Made by a program: the position numbers and the translations under genes. Shown piece after piece: positions 32,685 to 42,576 of a stretch of DNA of 64,000 bases. Below the pieces are notes generated by a model. The model had not been told where the DNA came from. It saw nothing but the letters and a program-made list of their open reading frames with translations, and searched no databases. The stretch is taken from positions 310,001 through 374,000 of the forward strand of contig NZ_RRCO01000002.1 in assembly GCF_003862475.1 (NCBI RefSeq), given 5' to 3'. Each line of letters starts with the position of its first letter. Within the stretch, counting starts at the first letter, position 1. This DNA comes from Lachnoanaerobaculum gingivalis (GTDB lineage Bacteria; Bacillota; Clostridia; Lachnospirales; Lachnospiraceae).

Positions 32685-32758
32685 ATAAAAATGCCCTGAA
32701 AGCCGGTAAAACACTGGATTTCAAGGGTATTTTAACTTTTGAAACTGTCAAAGACAGG
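32685..32758 (-). mobile_element. Solitary IS1634-like end
   Basis: Read on the minus strand this stretch matches the right end of the intact IS1634-family element: CCTGTCTTTGACAGTTT at the tip (compare CCCATCTTCAACAGTTT) and CTTGAAATCC...TTTTACCGGCTTT further in (compare CTTGAAACCC...TTTACAAGGCTTT). No transposase remains. It comes from a related but different element. Confidence 0.55.
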
Positions 32759-32810
32759 ATTATATCATACGATTTTAATTTCATATTACATTTATTTTAT
32801 TTTTTTAATC

Positions 32811-32857
32811 AAAAAAAGTGTCAAAACCCTTTTACTTCAAAGAGTCTTGACACTTTC
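32811..32857 (-). terminator. Terminator of the maltodextrin operon
   Basis: AAAGTGTCAA pairs with TTGACACTTT around a loop of about 23 bases, followed by a T-run on the minus strand. It starts directly after the malQ stop codon. Confidence 0.75.
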
Positions 32858-32859
32858 TA

Positions 32860-34326
32860 TTATCTGTTCATTATCAAATTTTTATATCTTCCCAGTTCTT
32901 CCTTTGCCTTTTTGAAGTCTACCATATGCCATTCCCAGTTCGGGCTTCCGACTGTTCCCGGTGTATTGATATGACCTTCTTTACCAAGTCCTATAATATC
33001 TGCCAAAGGTATAATGGCATACTCAGCCTTACTCTTTAACACATAGGTCAAAAGTCTGTCCTTTATATTGCCTGCTTTTATACCCTGTTTCTTTAAAAAC
33101 TCTCTAACCTTTCTCTTTGCAGCAACTGTTAATCCGTCATACCACTGCATCAAAGTATCATTGTCGTGAGTTCCTGTATAGAAAATAACATTCTCTATAT
33201 CATTTGATATATCCCTTGCATATTTCCCTTTTGTATCGATAGAGAATAAAAGTATTCTCATGCCCTTTAAGTGATAGTGATCCTTTAGCTCCAATACCTC
33301 AGGACGCAATTCTCCCAAATCTTCTGCTACAAGATTTACACCCGGAAGTTCCTTATTTAGGGTATCTATTACTTCATAGCCCGGTGCTTCTATCCACTCT
33401 CCGTCAATAGCTGTAGGACATGAAGCCGGAATCTTCCAGAAAGTATCAAATGCACGGAAGTGGTCGATACGAATAATATCAAATAACTTATTACTATATC
33501 CTATTCTGTCTACCCAGAACTTATATTTATTTTTCTTTAAATAGTCCCAGTCATAGATAGGATTTCCCCATCTCTGGCCTGTAGCACTGAAATAATCAGG
33601 CGGAACTCCTGCAATAAATATAGGTCTTCCGTCAGTATCAAGTAAGAAATTATCTTTACCTGACCATACGTCTACAGAATCAAGTCCGACATAAAACGGC
33701 ACATCGCCCATGACTTCAATGCCTGCTTCATTAGCATATTTCTTTACATCCATCCACTGAGTATAGAAAATATACTGAAGAAAGCATTGGTATTCGGCTT
33801 CTTTTTCTACATTTTTTGAAAGAGCACTTTTATCTCCTGACCAATTCTTGTACTCAGGCTTCCAATCATTCCAACAATCGCCGTTGTTTTCAAGCTTTAG
33901 AGCACGAAATACACCATAGGTATATACCCACTCCTGTGAAATAAAGTCTTTATACGCAGGATCATTTTGTCCGTCTTTGGCCTTAAACTTTTCAAAAGCT
34001 TCTCTTAGGTAGCTCTCTTTAAAAGCTCTTACTGCCGTATAATCAACTCTTTTGGCATTTTCTCTAAATTTATCAGGTTTCTTATCAAGTAATCCTGCTT
34101 CAAAAAGCAAGTCAAGACTGATATAAATCTCGTCACCTGCACATGAAGAATATGGTTGATAAGGAGAGTTTCCGTATCCTACGGGATTTAGCGGTAAAAT
34201 TTGCCAAATCTTTACGCCATTCTCCTTCATTATATCAATCCACTGATAGGAAGCCCGGCCAAGCTCTCCTACACCTGTGGTGGAAGGGAGAGCTGAAACC
34301 GGCATTAAAATTCCTGTTTTTTTCAT
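32860..34326 (-). CDS. malQ: 4-alpha-glucanotransferase (amylomaltase)
   Basis: A GH77 enzyme of about 488 residues, which disproportionates maltodextrins in the cytoplasm to release glucose and longer chains for phosphorylase. Family signatures are LPLNPVGYGNSPYQ near the start, IIRIDHFRAFD with the nucleophile Asp, NLVAEDLGEL with the acid/base Glu, and FYTGTHDNDTLMQW. I start at the ATG at 34326, which has AAGGAG upstream and gives the usual MKKTGILMPVSALPS beginning; the frame is open to 34371. It is the last gene of the seven-gene operon. Confidence 0.95.
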   Translation of the reverse strand: MKKTGILMPVSALPSTTGVGELGRASYQWIDIMKENGVKIWQILPLNPVGYGNSPYQPYSSCAGDEIYISLDLLFEAGLLDKKPDKFRENAKRVDYTAVRAFKESYLREAFEKFKAKDGQNDPAYKDFISQEWVYTYGVFRALKLENNGDCWNDWKPEYKNWSGDKSALSKNVEKEAEYQCFLQYIFYTQWMDVKKYANEAGIEVMGDVPFYVGLDSVDVWSGKDNFLLDTDGRPIFIAGVPPDYFSATGQRWGNPIYDWDYLKKNKYKFWVDRIGYSNKLFDIIRIDHFRAFDTFWKIPASCPTAIDGEWIEAPGYEVIDTLNKELPGVNLVAEDLGELRPEVLELKDHYHLKGMRILLFSIDTKGKYARDISNDIENVIFYTGTHDNDTLMQWYDGLTVAAKRKVREFLKKQGIKAGNIKDRLLTYVLKSKAEYAIIPLADIIGLGKEGHINTPGTVGSPNWEWHMVDFKKAKEELGRYKNLIMNR

Positions 34327-34336
34327 TAAATTCTCC

Positions 34337-36595
34337 TTATAAATGCCAGATATCATTATTGTATTCTGCAATGGTTCTGTCTGATGAGAAGAATCCTGCT
34401 TTTGCTATATTTACAAGTGCCTTCTTTGACCAAGCTAACTCATCCTCATAGTCATTTAACATCTGCTCTTTTGTCTTTATATAATCCTTTACATCAAGGA
34501 GTGCCATAAACCAGTCTTTATTTACAATTTCCTTATAAAGTCTGCACAGATTCATCGGATCTCCGATACGGATAAGTTCTTTGCTGATAATAAAGTCCAC
34601 CAACTCCTCTACCTCAGGGTCGTTGTTATAGATATCTGCAGAACAGTATGAACCTGTTTCATAAAGCTTTATTACATCTTCCGACTTCTTACCGAAGATA
34701 TAGATATTGTCATCACCTACAAGCTCATGAATCTCTACATTGGCACCGTCTTCCGTACCAAGTGTTACAGCACCGTTTAACATAAACTTCATATTTCCTG
34801 TTCCGGAAGCTTCCTTTGATGCAAGTGAGATCTGCTCTGAGATATCACAAGCAGGGATAAGCTTTTCAGCCTTTGTAACATTGTAGTTTTCCACCATAAC
34901 TATCTTAAGATATGGACTTACAGACGGATCGTTCTCTACCAACTGCTGCAGGCACAAAATCAAATGAATGATGTCCTTTGCAATAGTATATGCAGGTGCG
35001 GCCTTTGCTCCGAAGATCATAGTTATCGGACGCTTCGGTAAATTTCCTTTCTTGATCTCTTTATACTTGTAAATAGCATAGAGAGCATTCATCTGCTGTC
35101 TCTTATACTCATGCAGACGCTTTATCTGAATATCAAATACCGAGTTCTCATCAATATCAATGTTCTGAGTATGCTTTAAGTACTTCTTAAGCTCGATCTT
35201 AGCATCCTTTTTGATTTCTCTAAGCTTCTTTAACACCTTCTCATCGTCCTTGTAAGCAAGAAGCTTTTCAAGATTTTCGGCATTATCCATATACTCAGGC
35301 CCGATAAGCTCATTTAAATACTCTGAAAGCTCATGATTGCAATGAACAAGCCATCTACGGAATGTAATACCATTTGTCTTGTTATTAAACTTCTCAGGAT
35401 AGATATCATAGAAAGGCCTAAGCTCCGAGTTTTTCAAAATCTCTGTATGAAGAGCTGCAACACCGTTTACCGCATATCCGAAGTGAATATCAATATGTGC
35501 CATATGTACACGGTTCTGATTGTCTATGATATACACTCTTTCATCACTAAACTCTCTTCTTATTCTTGCATCAAGCTCATAAATAATAGGCAATAACTGT
35601 GGAACTACCTTCTCCAAATAGCTGATTGGCCACTTCTCAAGTGCTTCGGCAAGTATTGTATGATTGGTGTAAGCACAGGTCTTTCTTACAACATCAATAG
35701 CTGTATCCATGTTGAAGCCCTTTTGCTGTGTCAATATACGGATAAGTTCAGGAATAACCATAGTAGGGTGAGTATCATTAATCTGAATGCATACATGTTC
35801 ATGAAGTCTGTAAAGATCTACACCTCTACTTTCAGCCTCTCTTATAATTAACTGTGCCGCATTGCTTACCATAAAGTACTGCTGATAAATTCTAAGTAAA
35901 TGTCCTGCCTCATCACTGTCATCCGGATATAAGAACAATGTAAGGTTCTTTCCGATATCGTGTTTATCAAAGTTTATTCCGTCTCTGATAATAGACTCAT
36001 CCACACTGTCGATATCAAAAAGATGTAATTTATTACATTTGCTCTGATGATATCCCGGAACATCTATATCATGCATTGTTGATTTTAAAGTAAAATCTTT
36101 GAAAGGAACTTCAAAACTTACATCCGTTCTTGTAAGCCAGCTGTTGTCGGTAATCCATGGGTTCTTTTCCTCGTACTGCTTGTTGTCTACAAACTTTTGC
36201 AAGAAAAGTCCGTCATGATAATTTAATCCTACACCGTCACCGTTTAATCCAAGTGTTGCGATAGAGTCAAGGAAGCATGCCGCCAAACGTCCAAGACCAC
36301 CGTTTCCAAGAGAAGGCTCAGGCTCAACCTCTTCAACCGCTGTTATACTATGGCCGTTCTTAGCAAGTATCTCTCTTACTTCATCAAACATTCCAAGGTT
36401 TATCAGATTGTTTGAGAGAAGCTTTCCGATAAGGAACTCTGCTGAAATATAGTACAGCTTTCTGTTTCCTGTATTATGCTCCATGCCTTCCATCTTCTCT
36501 TTTGTAATGTTCAAGAGTGCTGTATAAATTTCCGCATCTGAAGCTGATGAAATTTCCTTACCAAGCTTGTTCTTTAAAATCTCTTCTAATGACAT
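34337..36595 (-). CDS. glgP: Glycogen/maltodextrin phosphorylase
   Basis: A 752-residue GT35 phosphorylase, which splits alpha-1,4-glucans with phosphate to glucose-1-phosphate. The PLP-binding lysine lies in the C-terminal segment [20 protein letters not shown] (K near 567), and the N-terminal [16 protein letters not shown] is typical. It is somewhat shorter than E. coli GlgP or MalP (about 800). It lies 10 bp upstream of malQ; the pair is the standard maltodextrin degradation set. No glycogen synthesis genes are nearby, so maltodextrin is the likelier substrate. Confidence 0.95.
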   Translation of the reverse strand: MSLEEILKNKLGKEISSASDAEIYTALLNITKEKMEGMEHNTGNRKLYYISAEFLIGKLLSNNLINLGMFDEVREILAKNGHSITAVEEVEPEPSLGNGGLGRLAACFLDSIATLGLNGDGVGLNYHDGLFLQKFVDNKQYEEKNPWITDNSWLTRTDVSFEVPFKDFTLKSTMHDIDVPGYHQSKCNKLHLFDIDSVDESIIRDGINFDKHDIGKNLTLFLYPDDSDEAGHLLRIYQQYFMVSNAAQLIIREAESRGVDLYRLHEHVCIQINDTHPTMVIPELIRILTQQKGFNMDTAIDVVRKTCAYTNHTILAEALEKWPISYLEKVVPQLLPIIYELDARIRREFSDERVYIIDNQNRVHMAHIDIHFGYAVNGVAALHTEILKNSELRPFYDIYPEKFNNKTNGITFRRWLVHCNHELSEYLNELIGPEYMDNAENLEKLLAYKDDEKVLKKLREIKKDAKIELKKYLKHTQNIDIDENSVFDIQIKRLHEYKRQQMNALYAIYKYKEIKKGNLPKRPITMIFGAKAAPAYTIAKDIIHLILCLQQLVENDPSVSPYLKIVMVENYNVTKAEKLIPACDISEQISLASKEASGTGNMKFMLNGAVTLGTEDGANVEIHELVGDDNIYIFGKKSEDVIKLYETGSYCSADIYNNDPEVEELVDFIISKELIRIGDPMNLCRLYKEIVNKDWFMALLDVKDYIKTKEQMLNDYEDELAWSKKALVNIAKAGFFSSDRTIAEYNNDIWHL

Positions 36596-36612
36596 ATCTT
36601 TTTCTCCTTTTT

Positions 36613-38367
36613 TTAAATCCTACGGATTAGAGTTCCGTTTGCTCCAAGTACTTCTCCGTCAAACTTTCGTGAAAATAAAATTTCTTTCCCAGAATTTATT
36701 TTGATCGGATTATTTGAAGCGTTTATTAAAACTTCCATACTGTTTCCGTCTTCATCAATTTTGATATATTCCACACATCTTTCATTTTCATAATTATCCG
36801 GAAAGTGGAAATACGGACTTCTACACATTTTCTCATTGTGCCTTAACATTATAAGACTTTTCATAGTAGAAATTTTTTCTACATTTTCGCTACTGTCAAT
36901 CTCACTCCATGGCATACATCTCCTGCAATCCGGATCATGAGCCCCCTCCATTGCTATCTCCGTACCGTAATAAATACATGGACTTCCCGGAAGTGTAAAA
37001 AGAATTGCAAGCTGTTGATAGAACTTATCCAAATCGTGGAATCGGTTCATAAGTCTTTCGGTATCATGTGAATCAAGCAGATTGAATAATACATTGTTAC
37101 TCTGTTGCATATACATTGTATAACAGCGGTTTACCATATACTCAAACTCATGCTTTTTCATTGTCTTATCAAGGAAAAAGTCATGAATTCCGCTTAGCAG
37201 AGGATAATTCATCACAGAATCGTATTCATCTCCCTGAAGCCACTGTATTGCATCATGCCAGATTTCTCCAAGCAGATATATATCAGGCTTTATTGTCTTT
37301 AGATGTTCTCTTATCTTTTTTAAAAACCTGTGTGACACCTCATTGCCCACATCAAAACGAATACCGTCTATGTCAAATTCTCTTATCCAAGCTTCACAGA
37401 TTTTGCAAAAATAGTCTATAACCTCATTATTGTTGGTGTTCAGTTTCGGCATACCGTCTGTAAAAGCGAAAGTATAATACCTTTTATCCCTCGTATCTCC
37501 TCTTTTTGCAATGTCTTCCCAGTTTTCCACCATAAACCAGTCCGCATACTTTGAGGATTTACCTTTTTCAATTACATCAAGCCAAGGCTCAAATTTTCTT
37601 CCGCAATGATTAAACACCGCATCCACCATAATACGAATACCCTTGTCATGCGCCTCTTTACAGAGTGATTTCATTATATCAATGTCTCCAAAAGAAGAAT
37701 CAATTTTTGTGTAATCGGTTGTATCATACTTATGATTTGATTCGGCCTCCATTATAGGATTCAGATAAATACCTGTTATTCCAAGGTTTTGCAGGTAATT
37801 AAGTTTGCTTCTGATTCCTTCCAGATTCCCGCCGAATTTCTCATAATTGGTAACACTTCCATGATCTCTCCAAGGCATGATATCCTCTGTATTATTTTGT
37901 GGAGTACCGTTACAAAATCTGTCGGGAAATATCTGATACCATATGGTGTCATTTACCCATGTAGGAGTAATGTTTATATCGGAAGGATTCATCCATGGTA
38001 TAATGAAGCATTGCAGCATTCTGCCGTCCATATGGAACTGTTCCTCAGTTAAAAATCCGTCTTCAAAGTAATACCAGACACTGTCATTCGTATGCAGTTC
38101 AAAGAAATACTTACACCTTTTATATATCGGAAGTAAAGTTGTAGTCCACCATAACTGATTTGACAATCGTTTTTTATAGACTATCTCTTCTCTTTTTCCT
38201 GTCCACTTCTCGTTTCCACCAAGTATTCCGGCTTCGAACGGGTCACCATAGTGGATAAAGACCTGCTTCACATCATATCCTGTTTTTAAATTTATAATGA
38301 GTCTGTCCTCATCTATAGGATAGCTCATTTGTTCTGATGTCCTATGGTATACACCGGTAAATTCCAT
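36613..38367 (-). CDS. GH13 cyclomaltodextrinase/neopullulanase-type glycosidase
   Basis: A 584-residue cytoplasmic alpha-glucan hydrolase of the GH13_20 type, with an N-terminal CBM34-like beta domain (about 1-120) and the (beta/alpha)8 barrel after. Catalytic residues are visible in GIRFDVGNE (nucleophile Asp), YLLGEIW (acid/base Glu) and [10 protein letters not shown] (third Asp). WYQIFPDRF marks the barrel start. It lacks a signal peptide. It shares one base with the pulA stop (coupled translation). It should cut cyclodextrins, pullulan or short maltodextrins taken up by the adjacent transporter. Confidence 0.9.
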   Translation of the reverse strand: MEFTGVYHRTSEQMSYPIDEDRLIINLKTGYDVKQVFIHYGDPFEAGILGGNEKWTGKREEIVYKKRLSNQLWWTTTLLPIYKRCKYFFELHTNDSVWYYFEDGFLTEEQFHMDGRMLQCFIIPWMNPSDINITPTWVNDTIWYQIFPDRFCNGTPQNNTEDIMPWRDHGSVTNYEKFGGNLEGIRSKLNYLQNLGITGIYLNPIMEAESNHKYDTTDYTKIDSSFGDIDIMKSLCKEAHDKGIRIMVDAVFNHCGRKFEPWLDVIEKGKSSKYADWFMVENWEDIAKRGDTRDKRYYTFAFTDGMPKLNTNNNEVIDYFCKICEAWIREFDIDGIRFDVGNEVSHRFLKKIREHLKTIKPDIYLLGEIWHDAIQWLQGDEYDSVMNYPLLSGIHDFFLDKTMKKHEFEYMVNRCYTMYMQQSNNVLFNLLDSHDTERLMNRFHDLDKFYQQLAILFTLPGSPCIYYGTEIAMEGAHDPDCRRCMPWSEIDSSENVEKISTMKSLIMLRHNEKMCRSPYFHFPDNYENERCVEYIKIDEDGNSMEVLINASNNPIKINSGKEILFSRKFDGEVLGANGTLIRRI

Positions 38368-40310
38368 TATATCTCCTCTATTCTTTTCTTACCAAGTATT
38401 AATACACTTTGTTTTCCAACCTTTATAGGAGCCTTGACACTTATATTCTTTTTCCAAAGCATACTGTCATTTCCGTCACAAAGTAATTCAAAGTCTCCGC
38501 CTAAAAGCTTGGCTTCAATGTCTTTTTTTGAAGCATTATAAATTACTTTAACCTGACTCCACAAAGAATTCTTATCATTATTTACGGTGAATCCGACTAC
38601 TCGGCTTTCTTTCCACATATCGGTGATATGTTTATAGCTGTTTTCGGATTTATCGCAAAGCCCTGAAATTTGTTTTCTAAGTGCAATCAGACCTTTATAG
38701 TAATCTACAAGTTCCTTATTTTTCCATGCAAGTTTCCAGTTAAGCCTGTTTACAGAAATAGGCATATTGTAGGTGTTATCATGTCCGGCCTTTGTTCTGC
38801 CGAACTCCTCACCCGATAAGAAAAACAAAGTACCCTGACAAGTCATATAAATTGCTGCTGCCAGCTTGTTTAATCTCATTGCCTCTTCTTCTGTGGTTGT
38901 ATAATCCAATTTATCCCAAAGTGTCTGATTGTCATGTGCCGAAACATATGTGACTATCTGTGACGGTGCTTTCACACCTTTAAACTCTTTATTGTATTTA
39001 GGATCACACCATGCACTTACACTTGCAAGTATATAATCCTCTTTATCCTTGCCGCCGTTTATAAATCCTGCTTCTCTTATTCTGAGAGCCGAACCTTTTA
39101 TAGCATCTCTGGTGTTGTCACAAAATACTCCTATGTTTTCATCTAAAAGAGCTATATTGTCTTTGTTTGCAAGTTTTTTATTATACTCTATTGCGGTATC
39201 TGTTGCAGACCAAGGCTCACCATAGATTATCTTTTCGCCCTTACCGTATATGATATCAAGTTCTTTTCTGATATTGTTCATCAAATCGGTATCAAGAAGT
39301 CCCATCAAATCAAAGCGAAATCCGTCAATATGATATTCCCTTGCCCAGTAAAGTACAGACTCCAAAATATATTTTGAACACATGACTCTTTCACTTGCCA
39401 CATCATTTCCGCAGGCGGAACCGTCAGATACCTTACCGTCACTAAATACTCTGTAAAAATACCAAGGCAGAGTTCTTTGAAACCATGAATCAAGTGAGTA
39501 AGTATGATTGTATACCACATCCATAATTACTCCAAATCCGGCTTCATGAATTGATTGTATCATCTCCTTCATTTCAGTGATACGAACCTCTCCATGAAAT
39601 GCATCTGTGGCATATGAACCTTCAGGTACATTGTAGTTGACCGGGTCATATCCCCAGTTGAACTCATAGTCTTTTGTTTCATCCACAGAACCGTAATCAT
39701 ACATCGGCATTATTTGAATATGCGTAACACCGAGTTCTTTCAGATAATCAAGTCCTGTAGGATGAATACCGTCATTATTTAACGTTGTGTGCTTACAGGT
39801 AAAAGCTTTATACTTCTGGCGATACTCCGGAGGGAAACCGCCCGACACAGAAAAGGAAAATTCTTTTACATGAAGCTCATACACAACTCTTTCTTTATCC
39901 TTTTGTGGCGCCTTATCATTTTCCCATCCCTTAGGATCGGTTTTTTTTAAGTTTACCGCCATACTTCTGATACCGTTGACTCCGGCTGCTTTTGCATACG
40001 GGTCGGCAGTTAAAACTTCTTTAGAGTCTCTTTTTATCAAATAGTCATAGTACACTTTATGAAGATCTTTGTAAGAGTGAAAGCACCATACTCCCTTATC
40101 AGCTTTTTCCATAGGAATCTGCTCATAAGCCTTACAGCCGTCTCCTGCTTCATAAAGGTTTAGTACTACACTCTCTGCACCCGGTGACCACAGTTTAAAT
40201 GTGGTCCCGTTTTCATTACATTCCACGCCGAGGTCGTTTCCTTCATAAATGTAGTTTTCAAGAAACTCCTTTGAAGAGTAATATTTTTTAAGTTCAATTA
40301 TATTTTCCAT
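38367..40310 (-). CDS. pulA: Type I pullulanase
   Basis: A 647-residue GH13_14 debranching enzyme that hydrolyses alpha-1,6 branches. An N-terminal CBM48 domain (about 20-110) precedes the catalytic barrel. The type I signature YEFNWGYDPVNYNVPEGSYA is present, with the nucleophile in GFRFDLMGLLD, the acid/base in IYGEPWSA and the third acid in VSAHDNQTLWDKL. No signal peptide, so it acts on branched dextrins after import. It begins 2 bp after the malG-like gene. Confidence 0.94.
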   Translation of the reverse strand: MENIIELKKYYSSKEFLENYIYEGNDLGVECNENGTTFKLWSPGAESVVLNLYEAGDGCKAYEQIPMEKADKGVWCFHSYKDLHKVYYDYLIKRDSKEVLTADPYAKAAGVNGIRSMAVNLKKTDPKGWENDKAPQKDKERVVYELHVKEFSFSVSGGFPPEYRQKYKAFTCKHTTLNNDGIHPTGLDYLKELGVTHIQIMPMYDYGSVDETKDYEFNWGYDPVNYNVPEGSYATDAFHGEVRITEMKEMIQSIHEAGFGVIMDVVYNHTYSLDSWFQRTLPWYFYRVFSDGKVSDGSACGNDVASERVMCSKYILESVLYWAREYHIDGFRFDLMGLLDTDLMNNIRKELDIIYGKGEKIIYGEPWSATDTAIEYNKKLANKDNIALLDENIGVFCDNTRDAIKGSALRIREAGFINGGKDKEDYILASVSAWCDPKYNKEFKGVKAPSQIVTYVSAHDNQTLWDKLDYTTTEEEAMRLNKLAAAIYMTCQGTLFFLSGEEFGRTKAGHDNTYNMPISVNRLNWKLAWKNKELVDYYKGLIALRKQISGLCDKSENSYKHITDMWKESRVVGFTVNNDKNSLWSQVKVIYNASKKDIEAKLLGGDFELLCDGNDSMLWKKNISVKAPIKVGKQSVLILGKKRIEEI

Positions 40311-40312
40311 TA

Positions 40313-41182
40313 CTATCCCTTAACAGCACCTGATAAACCGTCTACATAGTATTTCTGCATGAATAAGAATAAGAGTGCAATCGGAATAGAAATAAGAACT
40401 GCGCCGGCAGCAAAGCTTGTGTACCAGCTGTCGATATATTCTTTTTCAAGCATCTTCCAAAGTCCGATAGCAATTGTATACTGGTCAGAGTTTGCTCTAC
40501 ATATAACTCTAGCAAAAATAAAGTCAAGCCATGGTCCCATAAATGATGTTAAAACAGTATATACAATAATAGGTTTACTAAGCGGTAAAGTAATCTTATA
40601 AAAAATCTGCCATCTGGTACATCCGTCCAAAAGTGCCGCCTCATCTATCGCTGCAGGAATTGTATCAAAAAATCCCTTTGCAATCTGGAATCCAAGCCCT
40701 GCACCTCCTGAGTAACATAAAATAAGTGCCAGCTTAATCAAATTTCCTTCAGTAAGTCCCATTGCCTTTAATATAAAGTATACGGCAATCATTGACATGA
40801 ATCCCGGGAAGAGTCCGAGTACCATTGCCATATTCATATAGGGCTTTCTAAGTTTAAACTTTATTCTTGAAAGGCAGTATGAAACTGCAAGTACGTAAAA
40901 TGCCGACAATATACATGAACATACAGCTATAAACAATGTATTCATAAACATCTGCGGGAAGTTCAAAATAGTTGTATCACTGAACAACTTAGCATAGTTG
41001 TCAAGTGTAAAAGCCTTCGGTAGGAAGGTTGATACATAAGATCCCTTTTCCGCTCTGAAGCTTGTAAGTATTACCCAAAATATCGGGAAAAGCCAAATAA
41101 CGGCCAATATGGCAAGAATGATATGTACAACAGTATTATTTATCATTCTCTTTTTCTTTGCAGACTGAAATTGATTTGCCAT
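40313..41182 (-). CDS. malG: Maltodextrin ABC transporter permease (MalG-like)
   Basis: A 289-residue CUT1-family permease with six membrane helices. The EAA loop that contacts the ATPase is AAIDEAALLDGCTRWQIFYK. It ends with YVDGLSGAVKG, as is typical for MalG-like proteins. It begins 2 bp after its partner. No MalK-type ATPase is encoded in this window, so a shared MsmK-like ATPase elsewhere is expected. Confidence 0.92.
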   Translation of the reverse strand: MANQFQSAKKKRMINNTVVHIILAILAVIWLFPIFWVILTSFRAEKGSYVSTFLPKAFTLDNYAKLFSDTTILNFPQMFMNTLFIAVCSCILSAFYVLAVSYCLSRIKFKLRKPYMNMAMVLGLFPGFMSMIAVYFILKAMGLTEGNLIKLALILCYSGGAGLGFQIAKGFFDTIPAAIDEAALLDGCTRWQIFYKITLPLSKPIIVYTVLTSFMGPWLDFIFARVICRANSDQYTIAIGLWKMLEKEYIDSWYTSFAAGAVLISIPIALLFLFMQKYYVDGLSGAVKG

Positions 41183-41184
41183 AA

Positions 41185-42564
41185 TTAGAATCCTCCCTCT
41201 TCCTTATATGATTTACTGTTTCTGTATGTAAACAGTGCACCTATTGCCAAAATAACAAAGGTCATAATACCGATAACCGCACCGATATTGTAATACTGCT
41301 TGTCAATTGTCAATTTATAAAGCCATGTAACCAAAAGGTCTGTCTTACCTGCTGTTGAAGAGAGGTCTGTAACAGGGTCTCCTCCCGACAAGAGGTATAT
41401 AACATTGAAGTTGTTTATATTACCTGTAAATGTAACTATCAAATAAGGTGTTGTAACATAGAGCATGTACGGTAATGTAATCTTGGTAAATGTCTGTATC
41501 GCATTTGCTCCGTCAACTCTTGCCGCCTCATAAAGATCTTCAGGAATATTTTGTAATACACCTGTAAGCTGAAGTAATGTATAAGGTACACCTACCCAGA
41601 TATTTATTATGATAACGGTAACTCTTGCCCATGTCGGATTGGTAAAGAAAGGAAGACTTTTATCACTTGCTATAAGTCCAAGGTTTCTAAGAAGTACATT
41701 TACAGCACCTTCAGGCTGCAACATTGTACGCATTATAAGAAGTGATACGAACATAGGTACTGCACATGAAAGTACAAAGCAAAATCTCCAAAATCCCTTT
41801 GCTCTCGTTCCCTTTCTGTTAATAAGAAGCGATAAGATCATACCGAAAATATAGTTACTGAATGTTGCAAAAAACGCCCAGATAACTGTCCATGCAAGCA
41901 CTGACCAAAATGTACTTCCAAGGATACTTTTTGAATCAAACAATGTCTTGAAATTATCAAGTCCCACCCAATCAAAAAGCATTAAATGATTATCTATACG
42001 GCTGTAATTTGTAAATGCCATACAGATCATAAATACTAAAGGAAGTATTGTAAATATAAATACAAATGCTGTAGGCGGTGTCATAAACAGACGATATAAA
42101 TTTTCATTTAAAAGTGTTTTCAAATCTTCTACAAAGTTGTTTACATGTTTACCTTCTTTACGAAGACATTCAGCCTTGTATGCGCTCTTTAATGTACCTC
42201 TCCAAATAACTATCATAAGAACGGTAATTAAAATTGCGGCAACACCGTAAAGTAATATAAGAATAGACTGATCACCCTTGGTGTAGGTATAAATCTGCTT
42301 AGCCTCATCCCATACTTCCTGTTGTTCTACACTTCCAAGTGTACGAAGTCCTGCTATAAATCCTATTCCGTTTACAAACATAAAGACAAGATATGCAATC
42401 TCTATCAGAAGATATATAAGACCTTTTATAACCTGTCCGTTTACTATATTTCCAAATCCCATCAGGATCATGGAAAGTTTTGTTGACAATCCGCCCTCTT
42501 TTATTGCATTGGTGCAAGTGTATGGCGTCGGAAATTCATTAACTCTTTTTTTTAATAAACCCAT
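41185..42564 (-). CDS. malF: Maltodextrin ABC transporter permease (MalF-like)
   Basis: A 459-residue permease, long for CUT1 because of an N-terminal extension with two or three extra membrane segments (about 28-135), a feature of MalF-like proteins in Firmicutes. The EAA loop reads YEAARVDGANAIQTFTKIT. It pairs with the MalG-like permease downstream and lies 12 bp after the binding protein. Confidence 0.92.
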   Translation of the reverse strand: MGLLKKRVNEFPTPYTCTNAIKEGGLSTKLSMILMGFGNIVNGQVIKGLIYLLIEIAYLVFMFVNGIGFIAGLRTLGSVEQQEVWDEAKQIYTYTKGDQSILILLYGVAAILITVLMIVIWRGTLKSAYKAECLRKEGKHVNNFVEDLKTLLNENLYRLFMTPPTAFVFIFTILPLVFMICMAFTNYSRIDNHLMLFDWVGLDNFKTLFDSKSILGSTFWSVLAWTVIWAFFATFSNYIFGMILSLLINRKGTRAKGFWRFCFVLSCAVPMFVSLLIMRTMLQPEGAVNVLLRNLGLIASDKSLPFFTNPTWARVTVIIINIWVGVPYTLLQLTGVLQNIPEDLYEAARVDGANAIQTFTKITLPYMLYVTTPYLIVTFTGNINNFNVIYLLSGGDPVTDLSSTAGKTDLLVTWLYKLTIDKQYYNIGAVIGIMTFVILAIGALFTYRNSKSYKEEGGF

Positions 42565-42576
42565 AACATTTACCCC

